Assembly: GCA_000447185.1 (NCBI GenBank)
Contig: KE647289.1
Coordinates: 49,068-80,880, forward strand
Direction of reading: 5' to 3'
Length of the DNA: 31,813 nucleotides
Origin: Vairimorpha apis BRL 01
Taxonomy: Eukaryota > Microsporidia > Nosematidae
The notes beneath the pieces are model-generated. The model did not search any database, had not been told where the DNA came from, and worked only from the letters and a program-made list of their open reading frames with translations. Below are positions 20,063-28,696 of the stretch, piece by piece. The translations under genes and the position numbers were made by a program. The first letter of the stretch is position 1. The number at the start of each line of letters is the position of its first letter.

Positions 20063-21013
20063 ATGAAGGATAACCAAATTTCATTTGCCCTCACTGACAA
20101 GTTTGGAAAATCTTATAAATTCACTGATATTCATTATTGTTTACAGAGTAATATATCACATGTTTATGTGTATTATTCTGTCTTGGAAGGTGTATGGACA
20201 TTTATATTATTAAATGGATGGATTAAGATAGATAATAAAGTTTTAGGAAGTGAACCATTGTATTTTCAAAAAAGATGTACATTAATTTTTGATAAAAAAA
20301 TTTATTATTTTCAATCATATATGAAAGAAGAAGATTCAGCAAGTAAAATTTTAAGTGAAGCGATAAGCAGTGCGGATGATAAATATATAAATAAAAGTCA
20401 TGCAAATTATTTTTTAAAAAATATTAAAAAAATTGATGACGTTGATAGTTATATAAAAATATTAATGTGGAATCCTATATTTGAAACAGGTCAAAATGAT
20501 GTATTAAAATTGAATTATTTCCAATATGGAATGTATAAACATAATTTAATTGAAAACGTATTATATTACGAATTTGTTTTTAAAGTAAATAGAGGTATTC
20601 CATTTAAAATAGTTAATCTGGAAAGCAAAACATCATCCTCAGAATTTATTGTTAATAACATTGTTCATTATTCTCAGGGCTGCATTTCGATTTTAGAATA
20701 TGTTTATATGATTACTAATAATACAAAATATATTACTGATACAGAAGAAAATGGTATCTATCAAATATACAAAAATTGGATTAAAACATTTTTTATTTAC
20801 AAAGATTTTGAAAATACAAAAAAAAGAAAATTTGAAAACAATGAAGATTTTATTATCAAAAAAAGATGTGTTTATAAAGAGGACAAAAAAGAACAAGTTT
20901 GCACAACCATTGTTTATAAGGAAAATAAAGATTTAAGAAATTGCTTTAGCTCTGCAATTTCAAATAAATCATTTATAAAAAAAGAAATAAAATTAAAAGA
21001 TCTCATAGTTTAA
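20063..21013 (+). CDS. Hypothetical nuclear protein with FHA-like N-terminal domain
   Basis: The 316-residue protein has an N-terminal part (about 5-86) whose strand order resembles a forkhead-associated domain: S-N-I-S-H-V-Y-V-Y-Y, a short turn, VWTFILLNGWIKI, then LYF-x-x-x-C-T-L-I-FDKKIYYFQSY. This parallels the FHA pattern of 'S..H..I.Y....W.L..L..NG..V.......L..G..I.I....F.F', as in Fhl1-type proteins. The usual GR near the start of FHA domains is not evident, so phosphothreonine binding is uncertain. No forkhead DNA-binding domain follows; the middle (about 100-245) is unrecognised. Two basic clusters, KKRK at 253-256 and KKR at 266-268, form a plausible bipartite nuclear signal. There is no CCC before the ATG, unlike most conserved genes here. 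It stands isolated between two gene deserts. The reading frame is clean and its composition clearly coding, so the gene is real even if its function is open. Confidence 0.7.
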   Translation: MKDNQISFALTDKFGKSYKFTDIHYCLQSNISHVYVYYSVLEGVWTFILLNGWIKIDNKVLGSEPLYFQKRCTLIFDKKIYYFQSYMKEEDSASKILSEAISSADDKYINKSHANYFLKNIKKIDDVDSYIKILMWNPIFETGQNDVLKLNYFQYGMYKHNLIENVLYYEFVFKVNRGIPFKIVNLESKTSSSEFIVNNIVHYSQGCISILEYVYMITNNTKYITDTEENGIYQIYKNWIKTFFIYKDFENTKKRKFENNEDFIIKKRCVYKEDKKEQVCTTIVYKENKDLRNCFSSAISNKSFIKKEIKLKDLIV

Positions 21014-23736
21014 TTGAAGATCGTGATGAAGGAAACGATAAATGTTGGATGTTTGATAAAAAGTCACATGATATATAGATTGGTATAATTTTATCTGTAA
21101 AATATATTATTTTTAGTGTTCTTTTTTAATTTTTGTAAATTTCAGTTATATTTATAAGTATAATTTACTGTATTTATTTTATTTTGTAATAATTTAATTA
21201 TTTTTAAAGTTTAAAAATTATTTAAATTAATGTCATTTAATCACATTATTGTCTTTATTTTTGACTAAATAATTTATCACTAATTCTCAAAATTATAAAT
21301 TTTTGAGTATTATTAATATAATTGTGATTAATTATTAAAATAAATATACTTAAACATTTAATAAATAAATTTAAAAGTTTTTTTTTAACATTTCATTAAA
21401 TTTATAAATTTGATTTGAAATTTTAATACAATAAACTGCTTTTATAACTTATAACATAATAATAATTAAGTTTAATACATAAATAAAAATGATTTCTCAC
21501 ATAAATGGTATATAAATAAAAAATTATATTATTAAACTTATATTTATGTTGTAGAGATATATTTGAGTACAAATTGTATTAATAATTACCATTTATATGT
21601 ATAACATAATTTTTTTAGCTTTTAATTTCATATTCAAAAACAAAAACTAAATGTTCTTAAAAAAAAATAATTTTTGTATTATTTATAAAATTCTTAAATA
21701 CAAAATATTAATTTAATTATTACATAAATATTAAAACAATAATGACAAATTAATAATTAAAAAATTCATCGTATTAGTTTTCATTATATTAAAATGTCTT
21801 TGTATTTATTTGTTCATTTTTAAAAAACAATTAATATAAATATTAATTTATTTATAATTCATAATTCTTTTTTAAAAGATGGCATTTATATTTTATAATA
21901 TACATTAACTATTATAACTATAAAATAAAAATTTTATAGAATTTATTTAGTACAAAGTACACAAAAATAAATTTAAAATTTAATGATGCTTATTGACATA
22001 TTTCATTCATTTTTTTTGAAAATATATAAATAAAAACATTATTTTAAAATTCAAACTTACTATTAATTTTATTTTTTAATGTCATTTTTGTATTTGAAAT
22101 AAGATAAGTTTTCATAATGGAACAAATTAGAAATGACAATTAACCTTATATACAAAATTTTACAAATTCAAAATAAACAATTAAAAATTTCAACGAATAA
22201 AAACTATATATGATAAAAAATAAGATAATATAAATGATATTAATACTTAATTTTCATTTTCATTTTTTTGTGTTATAAATTAATTTTTCATTTATCTAAT
22301 TATTAAAATTAATTAATGCATATCAATTATCTTAAATTAATAATAATAATTATTATTTTAAGTATATTTAATCTTTAATAAATTTTGTATATGTTTATAA
22401 CTATTTTATAAGATTTTTATGTAAATATTATTACATTTGAAGCTATAACATGATTTTTAATTAGCACAGAAAAAATAATAAATATTTTCGGTGCTATAAT
22501 TTGAAAAAGTATTATATAATTTATAAAAATATTAATAAAAATCATATAAAAATTTAGTATTTAAAGACGGAATATTTTAATGTAAAAAAATAATTTATTT
22601 GTTATTTTCAATTATGATAAAAAAAATTCTGCATTAAAATCTTTAAAAGTTATAACAATAGTTTATACATAACAACTTTTTATAAAACATGTTAATCTTT
22701 TGTTTTAATCAAAAGAATTTTTTAGAAATTTGGTAAATAAATATGTTTTATAATAATTTTAATCATGCAAAATAATCAACATTTATTAGAATATATAAAA
22801 ATATTTAAAATATATAAATATTATATTTTTGACATAAGTTATAAAACATAAAAAATGTTTCAAAAAAAAACACCTATAAGTTATTAATAATATTTTTTTA
22901 CTTTATAAATTAATATTATTTTTATACATGTAATCAAAAAGCCTTTTTGTTTCATTATTTTGGATCTAATTAATTTATGTTTATATAAAAAAACTTTCCA
23001 TTTTATTTAATTGTTAGATTTCAATTTTTATCAAATAAATGTAGAAAAAACAAATTTACGATTTTTATATTTTTTAAAATACGTATTTATAAGCATTACC
23101 ATTTAAATCTTATGACAACAAACTTTTTGTTGCAATTTTTTCTTTCAACAGTATTGAAAATTACAAATAATAGACAAACATATAAATCTAATTATAATTG
23201 TTTAATGTATATTCAAATAAACATAAGTTTTGATAGTTTAGATATTTTAAATTTAATAATTTTTTTATTTCAAAATTATCTATCAAAAACTTTTAAATAA
23301 AAACAATATTTTAATAACATTTAAATAACTACATTATAAATGTAATATGAAATAATTGTGTTGAAAAAAGATTTTTATATTATAAATTAATTTTGTGTTA
23401 ATAATAATATTTATAATATATAAGCATAAAAATTCTATATTATCTAAAAAAAATAATTAAGTTCAAATTTTTTATAAAATCTTTTATAAATTAGAATATT
23501 TTGATAATAAAAGTAAAAATGTAAACACTTTGATTTTGTTTTTTTATCTAATAACAATTTTTATAAGGTATTTAATAAAAATATTTTAAAAAAAATATAT
23601 ATTTATTATAAAATTTTGCATTAAAAGATTAATATACTTAAGATATAAATAATAAAAATTAAGTTTGCAAGAAAATTTATTTAATTAAAATTTTGGATGT
23701 TTAAGCTGAAATTTTTAATATAAATAATAAAATATA
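21014..23736. other. AT-rich gene desert
   Basis: About 2.7 kb of A/T-rich DNA. A 10-bp inverted repeat (ataaatggta near 21504, taccatttat near 21588) is short enough to be chance. One small frame at 23112-23300 is listed separately with low confidence. No RNA gene is recognised. Confidence 0.45.
23112..23300 (+). CDS. Possible small secreted peptide (62 codons)
   Basis: A 62-residue frame starts with a leader-like segment (TNFLLQFFLSTVL) and continues with polar residues and a hydrophobic end (LDILNLIIFLF). The bases before the ATG include attacc but no CCC. Codon variety is slightly better than in random frames of this desert. There is no recognisable family and no neighbour within 2 kb, so this may well be chance. 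Confidence 0.2.
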   Translation: MTTNFLLQFFLSTVLKITNNRQTYKSNYNCLMYIQINISFDSLDILNLIIFLFQNYLSKTFK

Positions 23737-23749
23737 TTTTTATGATGAA
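23737..23749 (+). repeat. Left target-site duplication of retrotransposon copy B
   Basis: The 13-mer tttttatgatgaa occurs here and at 24769-24781, bracketing copy B. Confidence 0.65.
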
Positions 23750-24768
23750 TAAAACTACAATTTGAATCACCAATAAAGGTTTATTTAAAAAAAGACGCAA
23801 TTTTAAAGAAACAATCAGAAAGACAGACACATTTTTCAATAATTGAAAAATATTGCCTTGAAGGTAATCTAATTGAGCAATTTCAAATCGCACAATGCTA
23901 TAAACTTATTAACGAAATAAAAACTAAATTTTATAATAAAAAGTTAATAGTTGGGCTTGAAAACGAATTAGTTTCGCTAAAGGATTTGTTGATATGGCCA
24001 TACAAAAGTAACAATTCTGCAAGACAGAAAGGTAATCTGTGTTTTTTACATAATAGAAACATCTTTTTTAATGATAGCAACATGTGTCTACATTGTAATC
24101 AATCGAAAAGAACAGTCGATCATATGGCTATGCGTTGTGAGAAGATATTGAGACATTGTTATATAAGGTGCCACAATGAAATTGTATAGTGTTTGCATTT
24201 GCTTTTATGCAAAAAATACAATATTGAGATATCAAAAAAGACTAAGAATTAATTCAGTTCAACAGGTAGTAGCCAATAAATTTATTGAAATACGAGTCGA
24301 TACTACTATTAAAACAGATGTAAAAATTAAATATAATAAACCAGATATTTTGGTAATATATAAGAAATCAAAGAGATTTTTATAATTTAAATAAGGGTCA
24401 CATCGATCGACAGCCTTCAACAAGTAGAGACAGAAAAATTAAAAAATAAGATCTGTTAGCTAATGATCTAGGGTTAATACATGGGTGTAAAACAAGGATA
24501 ATTCCATATGTGCTAACATAGGATGGTATAGTCACTAAATACCACGCAAAATACAGAAAGGAGCTAGAAATCTCAGACCGAATCGAAGCATATATCCAAT
24601 CAGTAACTCTTAAGAGAACTTCAGAGGTGTGTCGATGGAGTACAGAAGAGGAGTCGACTTAATATTAACGGAGAACGAAAACTTACATATAATTGAACTC
24701 GTTGATACGGAATCGAAAAATATTTAAAAAAATTAAATTAACACTTAAATAAAAAGTTTATTTAAATT
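23750..24768 (+). mobile_element. 5'-truncated R2-like non-LTR retrotransposon, copy B (zinc knuckle plus endonuclease)
   Basis: This 1019-bp insert is the longest copy and the most informative. A frame open from the left junction to 24189 encodes a linker, then a CCHC zinc knuckle C-x2-C-x8-H-x4-C (codons at 24085-24132), followed by R-H-C-Y-x-R-C-H-N. That is the post-reverse-transcriptase layout of R2-type elements. A shift then leads to the frame at 24176-24385, with KPDILVIYKKSKRFL, the first acidic part of the restriction-like endonuclease. A further break precedes S-L-Q-Q-V-E-T-E-K, KTRIIPYVLT, D-G-I-V-T-K-Y-H and the shared tail. Stops include a TAG where Trp stood in T-W-D-G. The copy ends with cacttaaataaaaagttta and is flanked by a 13-bp duplication. 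There is no reverse transcriptase, so it is dead. Copy D is its close relative. Confidence 0.82.
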
Positions 24769-24781
24769 TTTTTATGATGAA
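24769..24781 (+). repeat. Right target-site duplication of retrotransposon copy B
   Basis: A perfect 13-bp copy of 23737-23749 next to the 3' end of copy B. Confidence 0.65.
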
Positions 24782-25348
24782 AATATTAAATTAAACTTAT
24801 TATAAAATTTTTGCAAATTTTGTAATTTTTCATTTGGCAAAAGAAATTGTAAATTTTAAATTTTAAAAGTTTTTGAAATTTAAAAACTTCTTTATTAAAT
24901 ATAATTTATTAATTTAAAATAAAAAGTTTTTTTAATCAAAAGATAAATATAAATTAGAATAAATGTATATGTTTATATAAATATTTTTGTTTTAAAAAAT
25001 AATAATTAAAATAACTTTATTTATATAAATTTAAATAATATTTAAATATATATAAATTTTTTTATACTTTTCCATATTTTTTTATATATTATCATGTTAA
25101 ACATAAAAAATATAATATTATGACTTTTTTCTATTATATTATAGACATAACTGTAATTTGATATTTTAAGATGCCATGTATAAAACTTATAAAGCAATTT
25201 GTAGAAACTTATTTACAAAATATTGATATTGATTTATTTTTCTATAAAAGTTAATATAGATAACTTTTTTAAATTAAACAGTGGAATAAGCATCATCTAA
25301 AGATGACTGGTTATAATTTAAATTTATAATTAAAATAAACATTAATGC
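24782..25348. other. AT-rich spacer between retrotransposon copies
   Basis: Mostly A/T sequence. A 27-codon plus frame at about 25171-25254 (MPCIKLIKQFVETYL and on) has coding-like residues but no context. A small perfect inverted repeat (tcatct aa agatga, about 25299-25312) is noted without meaning assigned. Confidence 0.35.
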
Positions 25349-25605
25349 TCATCTTGATAATCTATATTCTTTGCTTTCTTCAGCTTCTGATTCAGATCTA
25401 ACAATCATGAATTTCATATTTTTCCGTTAGTAGATTTTTTATTAACAACACATTTTTTTCCTCTATATTATTATTTTTTAAAAAAATTACCGTAGATTTA
25501 TTAAGTGACACTAATCTTACAAGATTCTTTATATTCTCTACTAACATTTTTCTGGTCATAGCCTAGTTTTCGGTTCAATAAAAAAATTCTAAGGTCTTCA
25601 AAAGC
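25349..25605 (-). pseudogene. Decayed unknown reading frame next to copy C
   Basis: On the minus strand coding-like peptide runs in three successive frames. The first is AFEDLRIFLLNRKLGYDQKN (about 25600-25545). The second is a 53-codon frame from an ATG at 25559 to a stop at 25398, containing MLVENIKNLVRLVSLNKS and ending LLTEKYEIHDC. The third is an acidic end, VRSESEAEESKEYRLSR, closing at 25349. The G/C content is above that of the surrounding desert. One-base changes would join the parts, so this is either a broken gene or a piece of a mobile element. No family is recognised and no C-tract is seen. Confidence 0.35.
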
Positions 25606-25640
25606 ATTATTTTTATTTACAATAAAAAAATTTTAATATA

Positions 25641-25656
25641 TATGAGTTAAAAACAT
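25641..25656 (+). repeat. Left target-site duplication of retrotransposon copy C
   Basis: The 16-mer tatgagttaaaaacat occurs here and at 25943-25958, exactly bracketing copy C; the outer bases differ. Confidence 0.8.
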
Positions 25657-25942
25657 GGATGTAAGACAAAGATCATACCATATGTGATAACGTGGGACGG
25701 TATAGTGAGTAAATATCACTCTAAACATAGAAAAGAACTTGGTATCACTGACCGAATTGGGGCATGTACTCAGTTTACAACTCTTAAAAAGACTCTTGAG
25801 AGCATTTCTATGGAGTACAGGAGAGGAGAGAGGATAGCTGAAACCGAAGAGGCAGACCAGCAAACAACTGTTTCTCAATGGCAAATACTTGCGTGAACAA
25901 ATTATATTATAAAAAAATAACCTTTAAATAAAAATTTTATTT
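25657..25942 (+). mobile_element. 5'-truncated R2-like non-LTR retrotransposon, copy C
   Basis: A 286-bp insert starting inside the conserved C-K-T-K-I-I-P-Y-V segment, just after the endonuclease core. It continues through I-T-W-D-G-I-V-S-K-Y-H, L-G-I-T-D-R-I, T-L-K-K-T-L-E-S-I-S-M-E-Y-R-R-G to a stop at about 25896, then a short 3' tail with aacctttaaataaaaattttatt. The frame is uninterrupted from 25657 to the stop. The 16-bp direct repeat on both sides is the clearest target-site duplication in the window. The coding tail after RRG (ETEEADQQTTVSQ) differs from copies A and B but matches decayed copy E. The minus-strand 83-codon frame over it is a shadow. Confidence 0.82.
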
Positions 25943-25958
25943 TATGAGTTAAAAACAT
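25943..25958 (+). repeat. Right target-site duplication of retrotransposon copy C
   Basis: A perfect 16-bp copy of 25641-25656 directly after the 3' end of copy C. Confidence 0.8.
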
Positions 25959-26744
25959 ATAAAATATATAACATTCTAAAATTAAGACAATTTTATTTAG
26001 TATATTTACGATTTTCAATTTTATTTTTGCATAATTTTTTTACACATACAAAATTAAAACATTTATATATTTAAATTTTCGACAAATTCGTAAAAAAAAA
26101 TAATTATAATATAAAAAATGTAAATTATTACAGTTGTTTATTTTTTATAAAAATCATAATTATTTAATAAATATAGTAAAATAGTTTTATGACTATATGA
26201 ATATAATTTTTATTATTAAATAATCTTTATCATTATAAAGTTTAAAATATTGTAATATTTATTATAAGGTTATTTTGTTTAATCTAATATTATTTTGAAA
26301 GCAATATAAATAAAATTGCAAAAAAAGAAAAAAATTATAAAACTGGTATTACTTTTTAAAGGCAAAATATAATTTTTATATATTATTTTTATTTGTGTAG
26401 TATTTAAAATTTATTAAACGAAAAAAATAAATTTTTGTAAACATTCACCGTTAATTAATTATATCAGCCATAAAAAATTTAAATCTAAAATAAAAATATA
26501 CAATAACACAAAACATTTATTTATAAAAAAAGCAAATATAAATTTTTATATTTATAATTTATATATTTATTATTAAGACATAAAAATTTTATTTTATGAG
26601 ATTATAAAACACTTCACATAAAAATTTGAATTAATTTAATGATATTTTATTTTATTAGATTTCAAACATAATTAAATAAAAATTGTTATATGATATAAAA
26701 TTGTTAATTTGAAGGTTAATTTTATTTTCTCTTTTATTTATGTT
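25959..26744. other. AT-rich spacer, no gene seen
   Basis: A/T-rich DNA with stops in all frames between retrotransposon copies C and E. Nothing is supported. Confidence 0.5.
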
Positions 26745-27085
26745 AGTATTGGCCCTTGAAAAATAGTAGTTTGCTAATCTGCCTCTACTGTTTCTGATAT
26801 TTGCTTCCTAACCTGTACTTCATTGAAATTCTCTCAAGAATATTTTTAGGTATCATATATTGAATGTACGATTCAATTCGTTTGGTGAAACTAATTTCTT
26901 TTCTGTGTTTATAATACTATTTAATTACTTTGCTGTCATACATATCTCTTATGGTATAATCTTTGTCTTAAATCCATGCAATAGATCCAATTTATTTGCA
27001 AATTCATCATATATTCTAAGTTTTTTTGACTAGACTTGTTGTAAGCTTTCAAGTGATTTGACACTTATTTCCACAATTAAAGTAT
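26745..27085 (-). mobile_element. Degraded R2-like retrotransposon, copy E (reverse orientation)
   Basis: The reverse complement reads LIVEISVKSLESLQQV (endonuclease core, compare LIVEVGITS of copy A), then LHGFKTKIIP, a damaged middle, and I-x-x-Y-I-Q and SMKYRLGS. It ends with a tail whose DNA (cagaaac.gtagaggcagattagcaaac) aligns with copy C. At least four stops and several small shifts break the frame, and most differences from C are C-to-T or G-to-A. It is the oldest-looking copy and the only one on the minus strand. I cannot find a convincing target-site duplication. Confidence 0.75.
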
Positions 27086-27620
27086 TTTTTTAAACATAAA
27101 TCATAGTATTTATAATGTTTTATTGTTTATTTTTTTCTAAATTATAGAATAGTTATTACAAATATAATTTTTATAACTAGTTCTATTATAAAAAAAAGAA
27201 GAATATTAAAAGATTTACATAATATAAACATTTAAACATAACTTGTATCTTTAGATATATTTTAATTCAAATTATTTAAAGTAGATTTTTAATCTGTTTT
27301 AAAATTAATAATTAAATAAAAATTAAAAAGAAAATATGATATGAATATTATTACAATCTTAATAATTTTTTTGCTAGATTTAACAATATCTTAAAATTCA
27401 TACAAATAAAAATTTTTTATTGTTGTTTTTTAATATAAAATATAATAATTACATTATAAAATAGAGGTTTAAGATTTTTAATTATATAAATTAAGAATTA
27501 AAGCTTTATGATATTTTATCTTTTACAAAAATATAAATTATTTTTGTGATATATTAAATTAAATTTTTAAATATAAAAAAATCTCCTTAATAAAAATAGA
27601 AATTAAAACTCATTTTAACT
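27086..27620. other. AT-rich spacer, no gene seen
   Basis: The spacer before the membrane protein gene. No frame or motif is supported; the only C-rich string is ctctcc directly before the ATG at 27625. Confidence 0.45.
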
Positions 27621-27624
27621 CTCC

Positions 27625-28369
27625 ATGGATTCATATTCTTCATTATTGAAAAATCAACAACATATACAAAATATTAAAAACCAAAAATTTTTAACTCAAA
27701 ATCAAAATAATAAAACTTCATTATTACCATTTGACTCTCATCTTAAGCGAATTTATATTGCATGTTTAATTTATTTTTTAAACATCTTTCTCATTTTTAT
27801 GCTACAAATTTTTATATATGCAGATATAGAAAATATCAATCTTTATATGAACTATATAAGTTTTTTTATTCTAATAATTTGTGAATTTATAGTATGTGTT
27901 ATTCTTAAAGAAAACAAAAATTATTTTCTACTAATAATTTCATTAATTTTTAATTTAACATTATATTTTTCCGTTTTTTTTACAATAATAACTTGTTAAT
28001 TTGGATGCCAATCATATTTATGAAACATTATGTAAATATATTTTTTGCAAGAAATAAGAAAATTTTTATTTTTAACGAAACTGTTAATTGTTTATGTATA
28101 TTAATATTTTGTTTAAATTATCATTTTATTTTTTTATATTAATATTAATATCTAATTTTTTTTACAATAGAAATTTATATGTAGGAACAAATTTTTTAAT
28201 TGTCATTCTGTTCAATTGGCATATACTTTTTATTGATGGAATTCATTATAAAATTATTTCAGTTTTTATTGAATTTTTGATTTTATTAATACTTAATAAA
28301 CTTTCTAAAACATTTAGCCTTCTTTTAGAAAAAGAATATAGTATTTTTAACAATGATACAAAAGTTTGA
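27625..28369 (+). CDS. Multi-pass membrane protein, split by two T-run frameshifts
   Basis: Two plus frames (27625-27999 and the one ending 28369) become one if the T8 run at 27974-27981 and the T7 run at 28129-28135 each had one more base. The middle frame between them is then open and also membrane-like (LLIWMPIIFM, CLCILIFCLNYHFIF). The joined protein has about 248 residues. It has a polar, glutamine- and asparagine-rich N-terminus (1-45) and about six hydrophobic segments, beginning YIACLIYFLNIFLIFMLQIFIY (about 44-65), separated by very short loops, with a charged C-terminal tail (LLEKEYSIFNNDTKV). I do not recognise the family; no transporter or enzyme motif is visible. The second part has no ATG of its own near its start, which supports one gene. 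No CCC precedes the ATG, only ctctcc. The second slip point is the likeliest but not the only possible place. Confidence 0.6.
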
Positions 28370-28696
28370 CATTTTGTTCAAAGCTTTTTATAATTTTATT
28401 TAAATATTTTACGTAGAAGTTAATATTATTTTTTATGCTTTAAAAATTTAATAAAATTATAATTTTCTATTTAAATATTTTTAGAATTCAAATTCAATAC
28501 ATTAAAATTTTTCTTAAATCAAAATTTTAATTTCTAAGTACAAAAAACTAAATATATAAAGCTTGATATCATACAGTAACATCAATAAAATTTTAACTAA
28601 TTACGTATTTAGAAAAATTTTACATTTTTATGCATATATTATATTTAGTTTATAAAAATTACAAAAAATTAATATTGTTAATTGCAGAAATAAAAT
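28370..28696. other. Convergent AT-rich spacer
   Basis: Short A/T spacer between the membrane protein and the Arp5-like gene, which end towards each other. No feature is seen. Confidence 0.5.

Noticed and set aside
21504..21600. 10-bp inverted repeat as a possible MITE
   Set aside because: The arms are short and AT-rich, there is no target-site duplication and no second copy was noticed.
25633..25884. 83-codon minus-strand open frame
   Set aside because: Antisense shadow of copy C, which is identified on the plus strand.
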